A program made the translations under genes and the position numbers. Shown one piece after another: positions 22,962 to 34,954 of a DNA stretch of 64,000 nt. The DNA is taken from NCBI GenBank assembly GCA_021234155.1, contig JAJEKV010000032.1:6602736-6666735 (forward strand), read 5' to 3'. Origin of the DNA: Isoetes taiwanensis (Eukaryota; Streptophyta; Lycopodiopsida; Isoetales; Isoetaceae). The notes beneath the pieces were generated by a model. The model did not search any database, was not told where the DNA came from, and worked only from the letters and a program-made list of their open reading frames with translations. The first letter of the stretch is position 1. Every line of letters begins with the position of its first letter.

Positions 22962-23584
22962 CCCTCAAACCTGCTTCCTTCAAAAATATCCCTTTGAGCT
23001 GGTTGTTTTTTTATTTGTATTGTCTGTAGCATCAATTGCATTAACTTTATTTTGCCTTTTTCAGTACATATCGCGAACATAAAGGACATGATCAGGAGAC
23101 ATGGAAAGACCCGTTCTTTGAAGAAAGAGGACGAGAAGAGGTTGATGACATGCATTGGATAGGACAACGCGTTCAGATTTCTATTCTTTTCAAGTTGCTC
23201 TGGTGGCTTGAAACACCTCGGACCTTGCTCCGCACGTTGTTCTCAAAAGGTGGTCTGTGTGCGAAGATGATGTAATATTTGTGCCAGCCCAACCATCATG
23301 GTATAACCATCATTCATTTAAATTAAGAATATGTCTTAATATTGGGAATTTTAAAATTTTTCTATTTCTGGCCCATCCGTCCTTTTCCCCCGCTTTTTGT
23401 CCCGTCCGTCGTTCCCCCCTTTTTATCCCGCCTATTTTTTCATTCGTCTCTCCTCCTCCGCTTTTTTCTTTCCGCCTTTTTCTTTTCCGCTTTCCCTCAT
23501 TTATTTATTTTCAACGCAGTGCAATGTCCCTACGCCCTTCTTCCCCTTTTATTTTTTTCAACGCCCTTCTTCTCCTATTATTTT

Positions 23585-23735
23585 TCTCTGCAGGTCCGGT
23601 CGGCTTCTTCTTCCGGCCGGCTTCTTTCGGCTACTTCTTCTTCTCTACAGGTCCGGCCGGCTTCTTTCGGCTGCTTCTTCTTCCAGCTTCTTTCGGCTTC
23701 TTCTTCTTCCAGTTTCTTTCGGCTATGTTTTCTGC
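23585..23735. repeat. GCTTCTTCTTC/GGTCCGGCCGG minisatellite
   Basis: Interspersed copies of ACAGGTCCGGCCGGCTTCTT and TTTCGGCTRCTTCTTCTTC. It gives Phe/Ser-rich frames in all three phases and is not treated as coding. Confidence 0.8.
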
Positions 23736-25189
23736 AAAAGCTATGTTCTCTGCAGGGGTTTCTGAACTACAGCATGCATTTACCAGTTTGTAGCTTTTCT
23801 ACAGAGTTTGCCTTTAAATGAATCAGCCCGGCTCTCTTCTAGGGTAAGGATTCAAAATCAAAGCTTGGCCCCAATTTTGGAACCCGAATCACGATTTTTC
23901 TTGGTTGCACAGAATCAACTCACTGCACATCTTCACAAAGTCGATTTGTAGCCATCAATCCGAATCTATACTCCTTGATTGAGGTAAAAATGTTTGGAAT
24001 TGAATCATTTGTTAGTACCTGCTGTTCGTAGGAAAGAGATCTTCCTAGTAGCTAGGAGATTCTGAAGCTTCAGGCAAATGCAAAATGGTCATGGCAGGTG
24101 AAGAATGCACAAATTTGTCACAGATAGTCTTGATCATTCAAAAAATATTTCATCTTCTTTGCATAAGGGCCAAAACATGCATGACTTTTTGCTGAGCAAC
24201 TTCGGATTTCAGTGGGAGCTCAAAGCTAGGAATCATAAGTTTTTGGTCACACAAGACTTGACTTTTAACTTCAAATCGCGCCTGGGGCAGTTTGGATTAG
24301 TCCTCCGATATAATTCTTATAAATTTTTGTCAGTTTGAACAGTATTATTATTCTTCTGTATAAATGTTTTAGATCTATTTTTGAAATCCAAGCTTTAATT
24401 TCGGAGTTCAACAACTTGGACTTCACTTTTAAATAGCGCCAAGCGCGATTTGGGTGTCTTGCTTTTTGTAATATTTGTCATTTTTAAGTAATTTGTATGA
24501 GTATTACTTAACATGTTGAAGCTTTATTTGCCAAATTTTTGTCCTTTTTTAAGCAATTTGTAGAGTAGTTGCTATATATAATATACTAGAGTAATGAAAT
24601 ATAGTTGTTATTATACTCCACAGATTTCATAGTTGTCCGTATATGTATTGAAAATGTGCACTTTTTTAGTTGTTCATGTCGTCCACGTTAAGGTGATAAT
24701 GTCCTTAAATTTCATCATATTTTACAATGTTTTGCAAATTCAGCACAATATGCACGTGCACAGGCATAAAATGAACATACTCCAAAAACATGTTTACAGG
24801 CCTAAAAAGGCCGCTAGTAAGCTTATACGGCGCGATTTTGGAATAGACATAATCCCAATTTAAATGAATGATGGTTGTATCTTCAACCACTGTAAAATAC
24901 AATGTAATGAAATTATTTATGGATAAAAATTCAGGGCAGATTAGCACTTTGTTTACAGAGAGATAGCATTTTCATTGGTTTTAGTGGTGCAGTTTATCTT
25001 CTCAACTTGCTAACTGAGAAAAGTAGACCACGTAATTTTCCTTAACATTTTTTTTTCACACAGGAAAACAAGCATCTTCTAAAGCAATAATGCGGTTTTA
25101 AAAGTTTCCCTCATCCTTTTCGTGTAAAATAACAGGGTTCCAAAAAAAAGTGGGAATGGAATGAGACCCACTTTAATTAAATGCGACTT

Positions 25190-25967
25190 TGAAGCTTAAA
25201 TATAAGTTTTCCACATTTGTAGTTGAATCTTACATTTTGTTTTAGTATGGAGGTTTGAGGTTGTGGCATCACTTCCAACATGAGTTTTGAAATTAGGTTG
25301 TGGCTTCCAACGTGTGTTGGAAGTTGCAATTTTAGAATATGACCTTCTAGAAAATCACCTTTTTCAGGTTTAACATGTCGCTTTACTTCCAACTTGAGTT
25401 GGAAGTTCTATATTCTATTGATGGCGGTTTAAGGGATCTCTAAACAAGCCTTGGCCTCTCCAACATGGGTTGTTATAGCTTGAATTTGGGGGTTTTGAAA
25501 TGAGGTTGTAACATCACTTCCAACACATGTTGGAACTTAAAATATAGGTTTGAAAGTTTATAGAGCATTCTAATTTTAACCTTGTTTTGTAGTATATGAA
25601 TTATGTCCCAAGTCTTGTGTCCAAGTAATATGGCCTCCAACATATGTTGGAGGTTTTTGAATATGATTCTATTGTACTGGTGGAGACCTCTAAACACCTT
25701 CCAGCATCTGTTGGAGGTTAAATGGGATTTCTTCCACTTCCAGAATATTTATTGAACACATAACTTGATCTTATGGTTTGGAACCCTAAGTTGTGGCCTA
25801 ACTTCCAATTTGGGTTGGAAGTTGAAGCTTAAATATAGGTTTTCCACACTTGTAGTTGAATCTTAGATTTTGTTTTAGTGTGGATGTTTGAAATTGTGAC
25901 TCACTTCCAATATGTGTTGGAAGTTGGTTTTGAAATCCGGTTGTGACTTCCAACTTGTGTTGGAAGT
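25190..25967. repeat. Palindrome array, right part
   Basis: Continues the array in the same phase. One degenerate palindrome at 25271 is followed by copies at 25303, 25385, 25516, 25634, 25697, 25801, 25903 and 25946. The order and flanks repeat those of the left part (for example CCTCCAACATATGTTGGAGG at 20192 and 25634). The last two copies start another unit about 635 bp on. The next feature, the broken gene at 26057, begins right after it. Confidence 0.9.
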
Positions 25968-27359
25968 TGCAATTTTAGAATGTGACTATAGTTACACTTG
26001 TATTTAGTAACTAGACTTCATGGGACATGCTTACATTTTAATTAATATTTGTCTGCATGTTTTTGATAGACACCAATGCAAGGTTCAGAGCAATTTCATT
26101 GGAAGATGCTAGTTTTGAAGATTATGATATGAAGCAAGATCTAATAAAGAAGAAACGGTTTTTTGAAGATATACCTGGGTATACATCCTTTAATGAGGTT
26201 TGCTTATTGGATGAAGATCGACATATTTATGGAATATTATTGAAACTTCATGATATGCCTAGTGAAGATGGTAATTATGTGATTGAGGTTTTGGTGGAAA
26301 ACACAGAAGAGAACAAAATTTATGGATACTCTGTTTGCTTTGAAAATTTTGATGTCAATAAAATGGCCCAGACTGAGGAAATTGAGGTCAGTTGTCGACG
26401 TTATGGTTGGAAGCTTCCTAGTTATACTAACTTGAAAGCTGCTGGTTTGCGTTCTCATGATGACCTTTATGACGGGCTTTGTATGATCTGTTCAAAATTA
26501 TCCAGAGAGCGTACTGGTTCTCAAGTTTATGCAAAACTTGCAAATAAAAAGCCCAATACTCAAAGTTGTTCCAAATTATTGAAGAAGAAAAAAGATGCTC
26601 CAAAGGATGATGTAGAAAAGAAAGGAAGTCTCACGAAGAAAGCAAGGAGAAAATTAAGGAGGATGGAAAAAATAAGAAAAGAAAATCTCAAGAAGAGGGA
26701 AAGCAGAAAGCTTTAGCAAAAAAAAGAGGCATGAATGCCAATGCCTTAAGAATATCAAATGCAAATGATAAAGCCGTCATTTGCTTACCGGTGGATCACC
26801 AAAGGATGCTATTATTGAGATTTGCCATTAAACTTGAAGTCAAATGATGGAAAAAAGGTTGTGGGTAGTGCAGGGAGTTTGAAGAAGAAGAATAAACAAG
26901 AACTTAACACTGGAGAGGTAGTTAAAGAAGATTCAAAGTATTTTGTATTTGGTTTTTTGCTTCCCATTATGATTAATGTCCATAACTGCATCATTCCCGA
27001 CCTTAGTAAGTCCAAGGAGTTTGCGCAGTGGAATTATCGAAAATTCAATTCAAGTCATGTTCAATGACTGAGGAACGAAATATTGAGGCATCCTACTAGC
27101 ACTCCGGAAACAGCTGACTTGTTGCCTATAGATGCTACTACATTGCGACCTATTTGTGTAAAGAATTTTGATGAAGTTTGTAGCAAAGAGATGAGGTTTA
27201 TAGTAATATCCAGTCAACATTCCATGAGGGCAATGCAGTTGCTTTCAAATGAAACTCTAGAATACAGGATAAGGTGGGGCATGCGTGCAGCTAGGATCAT
27301 TGCACATGACACATCAACGTTAAAGCTAATGGAAATCTCATCTGAGGCAAACAAAAAAA

Positions 27360-28292
27360 AAATCTCATCTGGGAGTTTTTTCAGGCCCGCTTTCGGCTTA
27401 AGAGCAGTGATCGAGCTATCTGGCAGCAAGTGGCCTCCTGTATTCCACTGCATATTCCTGTTCTCCTCCAGGGAGGGGTGGTCTTTCAGATTTGGAAGGT
27501 TCATTCAGGGGTCGATGAGTCATGTTTTGTTCGTTCTTGTTACCGGACATTGGTTATTCATGATACTTTACCTCCTTCTGACAAGTGGGCACTTAAGCTT
27601 CAGGGTTCTTGTTGGCGCTCCGTTTGGTCATGGACTTGGAACTCTCTCCCCCCACCGAAGGTGAGGGTTCTCTTGTGGCAAGTGGTGCACCGCTGCATTA
27701 GGGTAAATGTTCTTGTGCATAGATTTAAGCCAGCTGTGAGCTTTCTTTGCCCCTGTTGTGGCTCTCATCGAGAATCCATTGAACATTGTCTAGTCTTGTG
27801 CCCACATTTGCAAGCTGCATGGGATTGGGTCAGAGCATTATTCTGGATCAGGATGTGTAGCCAGAAGATACTTCTTCATGTGTTTCCAGCTTCATGGTCC
27901 TCTCCTAAGAAGCAGGCTTTCCATCTGTGTAAGGCGTGGTTGGTTTGGTTGATTTGGAAACGGCGTCGTTTATGGATTTTTCAAGGGATTCAGCAACCTG
28001 CAGCCTCTCTAGTTCCACGACTTAGACATAAGCTATTCCAGAGTTTTCTTGTATTTACTGGCCTAGAGGAGATAAAGTTTTGCATCTGGCGAGATATTCT
28101 GCACATTGTAAATGCGAATGGGGAGTTTGTACAGTGATTACTAGAGATGATTGGAAGTTTACGCTCTAGTTTTTTAGTATGGAGTGCTGAGGTGTCTTTG
28201 TCCCTTCGGGGCATTCTTTTTCCTCACTACTCGTCTTGTATCATTGCCATTCTTTTAATATAAGTGTCTCAGTTCTTCAAAAAAAAAAAAAA
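27360..28292 (+). mobile_element. 5'-truncated L1-like LINE insertion
   Basis: It encodes the ORF2 C-terminus: WSWTWNSLPPPKVRVLLWQ, then CPCCGSHRESIEHCLVLCPH (the RT zinc-knuckle), then AWLVWLIWKRRRLWIFQG, with one frameshift near 27470. After the stop, the 3' UTR ends TTCTTTTAATATAAGTGTC, CAGTTCTTC and about 21 A's. The last 160 bp are nearly identical to the minus-strand copy at 15098-15255. It lies inside the coding region of the unrecognised gene, between exon pieces ending at 27350 and starting after 28292. Confidence 0.85.
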
Positions 28293-28439
28293 AAAAAAAT
28301 GAAAAAAATAAATTTGTCTCACCTTTTCTAGACTAGTTTAAGCAAGCTAGGGCACAATGGAAAATCATGAAATGCCCTACAAAACCAGTCCAAGGAAAGG
28401 CGACAAGTGCAGAATTTAAGGTGATTATTTCATTTTGTT

Positions 28440-28530
28440 ATTTTTTGTAATTCAATCTCACGCTTCCAACATGTGTTCAAAGTTAAAAGTTTCTTAATAT
28501 TTAAATGTTCATAATTCAACTTCCAACGAG
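28440..28530. repeat. Outlying palindrome-motif copies
   Basis: GCTTCCAACATGTGTTCAAAG (near 28462) and ACTTCCAACGAGTGTTGGAAG (near 28519) are relatives of the array palindromes, about 2.5 kb beyond the array. Confidence 0.7.
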
Positions 28531-28565
28531 TGTTGGAAGTTTCTAATAAATCTAATTCTTATTAT

Positions 28566-28887
28566 GGGTAAAAGCATGTTAGGGTGTCCCTTAAAAAGTA
28601 TTATTTAGTGACTAAAAAGGTACCTAAAAAGGTAGCCAGGACTGGGTACTGGGTACCTGTATAATATTTCAATATAAGGTATGTTTTAGAACTTTTTATA
28701 TATATATTGGTCTCCGATAGCATTATCTTTATCTTAACTTTGAATATTACCATGTCCTTGACTTTTATTTTGGATTTTTGTATTAGTTTTAATGAAAAGA
28801 AAAATGAGAAAGTACCCAGTTCTGAAGTACCTAGTGTATGTACTTTTGCAGGTTCCAAAAGTGGTACACCCTAACATGCTTTTACCC
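28566..28887. mobile_element. MITE, 322 bp, second family copy
   Basis: The two 22-bp termini are perfect inverted repeats (GGGTAAAAGCATGTTAGGGT at the left). The family is the same as 1409-1683 (internal AAAAAGGTAC, terminal AAGCATGYTAGGG). TAT stands on both sides, and a 4-bp duplication is not obvious. It sits in an intron of the disrupted gene, a few bases before the splice acceptor TATACAG. Confidence 0.85.
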
Positions 28888-29668
28888 TATACAGGAGTTT
28901 GCTGAAATTGCAAAAGTCACATTTGTAGGGAAGGCGTCAGTTTCTGTGATCTATAACCTTTTAACAACAAAGAGAAATATATTTCATAACTGGAGCAAAG
29001 CTATTGATAGGGTGAATTTCCAGATTGGCAAAGAAATACTAGAGGTGCTAGAAGCAGAAAAGAGATATCCTTATCATTGTTTCGTTGCATGCAACAATTA
29101 AACATTAAGGAATTAGAAGGTCTTGCAAATGCATTGCTAAAAGGCTCGATTACTTGGAAGAGTAAGAAGGCAAATGAATGAGGGCTTGAACATGTGGCAG
29201 AGTATGAGAAATTATACACGTGACCAAAACTTGACTTTGTCAAGGTTATTTGCAGAGAGTCCTACAATTGCTTCATTATGGGAACAACTTAGAGGCTATT
29301 GTTCAGCATGGTGCAAAGAAGTTTTGGATAAAAGTAAAAGCAGTAGTATGCCAAGCCTTGCCACTGATCAGCTTGAAGCCATGTGGGATACAGATCATGG
29401 ACATGTTAGAATGGATTATAAAATTATTGTTGTGTACAACAGAGGATTGAGGGTTACAAAGACTAGAGATGTAAGGGTTTTTGAGAAAGAGAGAACTGTA
29501 GATTTAATTGTAGTTCACACACAAGAAGGGTGGAACAAAAAAGATTTTGAAGACATTATTAGTTTGATGGCTGATATCAACAAAGAGGTAAGTTGTTATA
29601 AAGATCTACAGTTTGGTATCTTATACTTTCATATTATTTCTTATGGTCTTGCATCTCCTTCTTCTTCT

Positions 29669-29702
<34 letters not shown>

Positions 29703-31126
29703 AGCTCTTATTCTTATCTATTTTTCTTGATGCCGCACGAGATACATGATTGCATTGAGGGCAAAGTACAAATTCTTTTTTGTTACCATGAAACTAATGC
29801 ATCAGATAAAGGCGTCCTTGCATTGAAGACCTTTGTCATTCTTGCACGTGTTTCGAAGGATGCAAACGGATTACTAGAATCACTATTATACAAAGAGTGC
29901 TCACTATATTTTTGGATAGAAGATCCACCTTCATATTATGATCCAGTTTTGCAGGTTGAAGAACCTATAAGCTATTCAATGGTCAGTGGATTGCAAGGCG
30001 ATGGAATTGTGAAAGGTACGATATTGAGAAATGTACACTTAGGTTTATTGATGCCCTCTCTAGGCCAAACCAAACAATAGTGGAGGTTAATTGTGGAGGC
30101 AATGTTGCTCAGGAAGCGTTGGTCTTGGTAGGCAAGTGATTGTCTTAACAGATAACATTATTCAAAAGACTGCAGTTGAATCTATTATATCCGAGTTTTC
30201 AAAGTTGTCTTCATTTCACATACTGAAGAAAAAAGTGCATGTAGATTCACGTACATCATGGAAAGTTCAGGAACTAGAATCCACATCTACAGATTTTCAG
30301 AATGCACAACAAGTTCTGTCTACATCTTCTCCAGAAGAGCTTTCTCATAAAGATGCTTTTGGTGAGGAAGATGAAGGCGTAGATGAAGATATAGATGTAG
30401 ATCAGATTATGCAAGAAGACGTAGAGGAAGAGCAGAATGTAGAAGCACATGACGTACCCTTCCAAGAGGAAGGGTTACACTCCCCTGCAATGCCAAAGTT
30501 TGGAGACCAAGAGGCAGGGCTACACTCCCCTGCAGGAAAGAAAGAAGTCATGTCGAAGTCTAGAGATCGGGATATAGAAGATCATACTGGAGACCAGGAT
30601 ATGGAACATAATGGTAGAGAGGAACATGAGGTAGAGTTACAAGAGGAAGGGTTGCAGTCCCCAACACTTGCAGACAAGGAAGCTAACAAATATCGAGGTG
30701 AAAATATTTTCCATGTTCATAAGAGAAATGCATTATTTTTTAGACCTTACGGCTCTACAAGTGATTTTGAAGTTAAAAAGATGTTAGATGAGATCCAACT
30801 TGATGAATATGGTTCAAATTTGAACCTTGATTTAGGTGAAGCATAATATATCACTTTGAACACATGTTCGATGTTTCAACTAATTGTTTTTTGCATTTGT
30901 AGGAATATGATGATGGTCGAATCAAGGATCCAGAGCCTCTTTTATAAATTTTCAGAACCTCTTTATGTTCAATATATGTTGTAGATTTCTTGTCATTGGA
31001 ACGACAAGAATGAGATGATTTTATCGTTATACATTTTGATTATCTCAATTAATCATAAATGCTCTTTTCATACCATTGCTTCTTGTATGATGAACTAATT
31101 GAATAACTGTCAATTTGTTAATAGAT

Positions 31127-34090
31127 ATGGAAGTTGTACAAGCAACACCAATATTTCAACAAGGCTCGAGGAAACTTATTATTCTTGATCTGAATGGGGT
31201 TTTATTAAAAATATGTACGTTTGGAAGATAATAAACATGAGATCATAGTCAGATCGAATTGCCTTGTGTGACAAGCCTGCCGAGTTGACCCTCTTGGCAA
31301 CTCGGGATCTTGTCTATACTTAAGGCTAGATCTATGTTGTTATGTCAACTTTATTCAACTTTATGTTGGTGAAGAATTTAATCTTCCAATAAGTAATGGA
31401 AAATGATTCCCTTCTTACATATATAGCTAATATCCAACTATTGTAATATAGTTTCAAGAGAAATACATCCAAAATAGATTTATGCAAAAACCAAAGCTAA
31501 GATCCAGCTTCTAGAAAACTCCAACTCAGCCACGATCCTGAACAGTACCACTGCCACTGGCCCGAGCACCACCTTGCTCAATCACTGCATGCACTCAAAG
31601 GGGTTAGTCCTCGTGACTAAGTGGGGATTCCATAGCTGCCTCTGCATGCACAAAACATCTTGGAAGTCTTGAATAACAAACATAACAACTCAAAGACACA
31701 AGAACCTATGGTGCAACGCTGGACTATGACAATAAAGAAAACATCATGAACATCAAGGGCAAAGAACATAACCAGAGTACCAAACCATCATAAACAAACT
31801 CCGGGACAATGGGTAGCTCAGCCAGCCTACATACAGGGCCCGTTAGCAGCATGTTGCCCAGCCAGCTTACATTACAAGCCCTGTAGCGGGTGGTGGGGTG
31901 AACCTCGTATGCGCATACCCTCTCAGCCCACGTCTGGCACTGGACGACCTCTTACCATGGGGTTTCACAAGAGTTGACTGACGTAGCAATCCCTGCCAGG
32001 AGAGCTAACGCCCGGTGTCACAGAGCACAAGAACCACAGAGAATCACAGATGAACATGAGCATGCCGGAGCAACCTAGGCCACCAAACCTAGAAGTCCGA
32101 CCCCGGAGGATCCAATAGACATCAAAATACCATGACAACAGTGGAACAATGCAAAGACCAAGATATGTGATATTCGTTAGCTTATTTACTATACACAGGT
32201 GCCTAGAGCATACCCTTGTCGATGTTGCCCATACAACTTGCTCGTGTTGAAGTAGCTAACTTACTGATGAAGACATATTAATAATTCTATCATATGCAAG
32301 CTTACCATCCAAGTCCATTCCCCCCATAAGGAATACAAGTCCACATTAACTTCTGTTAAATCTGTTAACCCTAATAATTTACCATACTTACTTCTCTTGC
32401 CAATTCATCCAATTTCTATGTCGGAGGAGGTAAACAACTGATGAAGAAACAACCCAAAATGTCGATGTAGCATGCTAGAACCACTGCTATAGTCTCAATG
32501 CAGGACTAAGGTGGCTAGGCTACCACACTAGTAATATCCATATTAGGACACTTAGCTATGACTTTAGATACTTATTATGAATGCTCACTTTCCATAGCTA
32601 AGGAAATTAAACGTGCAACTAATGTAGAATCACAAAATCCCGCATTTCCAACTTAAAAATCCTGAAGTTCCAATAACCATAACTGTATATATCCCTTACC
32701 AACTGGCCATAAACCCAGGTTCCAATCTTCGTGTCAAACGTACAATGCGCCTAAATCATTAACTTTAGAATTACTCATGTTTATCTTAGTTACAACGATT
32801 CAAAGCCATTCTGTATTGTAATTTCCATGATGTTGCACATACCTTCTACCAGGATCTGCCCATATCTTCTGTCAAGACTTGCGGTATGCATCACTCTTGC
32901 CCTTCAATACTCTTTAAACTATTTGGTGCCTCTTTATGTTTTTCTTTAGGTTATAATTTATTTATCAAAAGTGTTAACAAAAGTAACAAAACAAGCCAAC
33001 AAAAACACAGACCAACAAAAGCAACGAAACACTTCCGGAAACTGCATCGATCCACCTTCTTGGGCCATTTAACAAGCAAAACAGCCACTCCAAGGCCAAA
33101 ATCGGCCCTTTTCATTCAGTTCTGACCTGATTCAGCTGAGTTTTGGGTATATTCAAGCCAGTTGGATCGCCGCCCGGTATTGCAGAATAGCCGTTCTGAT
33201 CTCTTATTCAACCAATTTTGGTGTTGGATTCCTTCAAAACGGCTCCTTAGCAGGCCAAATCGACCTGTTCCAGGTCGTTTCCAAGTGGTTTCCATAGATC
33301 CAGTTTCCGCTGTAGCGATCTGGCTGCAAATAAAAACCGTTGCTGCAGCCCATTTTCTCAACTAGATTCCTCCTCTTACTTCCAATTTACCTCATAGAAG
33401 CTCAAATCGGCACTTTGCCAATAAATTCGACCCATTCCAGACCAAAAATGAAGTTTTCCAGAGTGCCTCTTCAGGCTCATACGATTTTGATACAACAGAC
33501 TAACTTTTTACCACAATTCCAATTTCTGATATCAATCCATAATATTAGCATGCACAAATCAATTCTAGACAGCTTATGCAATTCTCAGTAAATTCACAAA
33601 CCCCACCTGGAAATTAAAGAGATCAATGCTGAATCTTCAAGCTCTGGATTCCGTAGCTCTGATGCAATTCCTCCAAAAAGCGTCTCCAAAAAGCTTCTAA
33701 AATTCCTTCCTCAATTTGCCTCTTTAATTCATAAAGTTTTGTTTTCTTGTTTTTAGCTCCATCCTACATGCATGTTCTATCTTGCATGCATGTCAAACAT
33801 GTATATACGTACATGAGTACGTATACTGGCCCATCAAGCGGCCAGGACCGTTACACCTTGCATTTATCGAACATCTTCTAAAGTTTGCAGAGGTTGCAAT
33901 TTGGACAACAATGTCTGAGACGAGTTTATTGACTTGTTTGGAAAAGATTGTGCCCAATGATAAGGTCTTCAAATTCTTATGGTGACAAAGAAAATGCACA
34001 AATTTAGGTTATGACGAGCTTTTTCATAAGAGGGCATTTTTTATCAAAGATCTCAAGAAGGTTGGAGACAATATCCAGAGTATAATGTGC
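31127..34090 (+). pseudogene. FCP1-like (NIF/CTD-phosphatase-like) gene fragment, split
   Basis: 31127-31232 encodes GSRKLIILDLNGVLLKI, the first motif of the FCP1/SCP phosphatase-like fold. In plant relatives the catalytic DxDxT is often DLNGVL, as here, which would impair the usual aspartyl-phosphate chemistry. 33840-34090 continues with RPGPLHLAFIEHLLKFAEVA, IWTTMSE, QRKCTNLGYDE and FFIKDLKKV, matching the next part of the domain (GIWSS...CT...GF...KELK). A stop after FKFLW breaks the frame. The two parts are separated by about 2.6 kb of unrelated sequence, either a transposon-filled intron or an insertion. The C-terminal end of the domain is not found. Confidence 0.65.
31250..33830 (-). 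other. 2.6-kb non-coding block between the phosphatase pieces
   Basis: No coding frame is convincing. The minus strand has transcript-like features: an internal near-duplication (GTAAGCTGGCTGGGCAACAT versus GTAGGCTGGCTGAGCTACCC, about 31815-31880) and a small hairpin CGAGTTG...CAACTCG at 31278-31305. It may be a long terminal repeat/retroelement remnant or an intron. No termini, primer-binding site or target duplication were found. Confidence 0.3.
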
Positions 34091-34264
34091 CACTTGGGGG
34101 ATATAGTGTCAATCCTTGTGACAAGCCATAGGTGTAGTGACAGTTTTGTGTCGACTGCTACTATCTTGACACAAAGTGCTTGTGTTGTGTCAAATTTGTG
34201 TCTAGTGCATAGTGTCAAATATGTCGTCCAAGGCAATGACATCCTTTTATCAACTTTTTATCGC

Positions 34265-34520
34265 AATTTAAGTGGGTTATTACAACCACTTTCAAACAAT
34301 ATTATAACTAAGATGTACCAACCTCTTCTTAAGACTTGTAACAAAATGGTATCCGAAATTTTGTCTAATATTTCAACTGAATTGTGAGGAGCACGCGTCC
34401 AATTTAAGTGGGTTGTTGCAACAATTTTTAAACAATAGTATAACCAGATCGCAACAACATTTTCTTAAGACTTATAACAGAATGCCATCAAATTTTGTAT
34501 CTAGTATTTCAACAAAATTG
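34265..34520. repeat. ~135-bp tandem duplication
   Basis: The phrases AATTTAAGTGGGTTRTTRCAAC, AAACAATATTATAAC, TTCTTAAGACTTRTAACA and ATTTCAAC occur in the same order at 34265-34395 and 34398-34520. Confidence 0.8.
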
Positions 34521-34954
34521 TGTTGTTGTATATTCATACATAAAATATAGTACTACACCAAGGGATATTACTTGGTATCAAGAATGATTTGATATCTAAG
34601 AACTAGTTGAACGAAGGGCTATACTAAATGGTGAAGAGTAGTTAGGAGAAAAGACAGAGGAGCAAATGTATCACAAAGATAAGACTCATCAAATACGAGA
34701 TATTTGTAATGTACATAATAGATAATCGAACTCCAAGAACTAGGGCTAATTGAATAAATGAGTTCATGGAATTCAAAATGATGAAAAAAATGCCACTACA
34801 ATCTAGACCGCTCTTGTAGGTTGCATCTCGACTAATGCTTGTCCCTATTCTCAACAGACGGAATGAGAAAGTGATGCTTCCCTTGAAGGATGATCTCAAA
34901 GGATGAGCGTAGCAAGAAGAGGGGCCTCTAGCTTCTCAAAATCTACAAGGCATT

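Larger units (their letters stand above)
20385..25189. mobile_element. 4.8-kb TIR element carrying a captured gene fragment
   Basis: A perfect 25-bp inverted repeat bounds the element (20385-20409 and 25165-25189; the left one begins AAGTCGCATTTAATTAAAGT). TGAA stands on each side (20381-20384 and 25190-25193), and joining the flanks with one TGAA restores the continuous palindrome array. No transposase is recognised inside, so it looks non-autonomous. Contents: a purine-rich tract, a TM9SF exon-intron fragment, minisatellites, triple palindromes at 22813-22961 and AT-rich sequence. A 4-bp target duplication fits neither hAT, CACTA nor Mutator norms. The superfamily is undetermined. Confidence 0.85.
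26057..30948 (+). pseudogene. Unrecognised multi-exon gene, disrupted
   Basis: Plus-strand coding pieces: 26057-26716 (219 residues, acidic then very Lys-rich, ending KKARRKLRRMEKIRKENLKK, nuclear-signal-like), about 26760-27065, 27083-27350, 28892-29101, 29174-29587, 29743-30068 and 30091-30846 (ending in an acidic repeat region with EEGLHSP/EAGLHSP/EEGLQSP units). Good splice signals include GTAAGT after 29587, AG before 29743, and CAG before 28892. Frameshifts occur near 29090 and 30070, and stops near 29180. A LINE and a MITE sit inside. A weak resemblance to N4/N6 DNA methylases is discussed in the findings. I do not recognise the family. Confidence 0.5.

Noticed and set aside
23257-23821. 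Phe/Ser-rich open frames of 120-180 codons
   Set aside because: Generated by TTC/TCC-rich minisatellite sequence inside the TIR element.
20381-25193. piggyBac element (TTAA sites)
   Set aside because: The flanking 4 bp are TGAA, the termini lack the CCC-type ends expected of piggyBac, and no transposase was recognised.
31250-33830. LTR retrotransposon call
   Set aside because: No paired long terminal repeats, TG...CA ends, primer-binding site, gag or pol motif could be shown.
34080-34240. CACTA element terminus (TAGTG near 34135)
   Set aside because: A matching inverted terminus and a 3-bp duplication were not found, so the motif alone is not enough.
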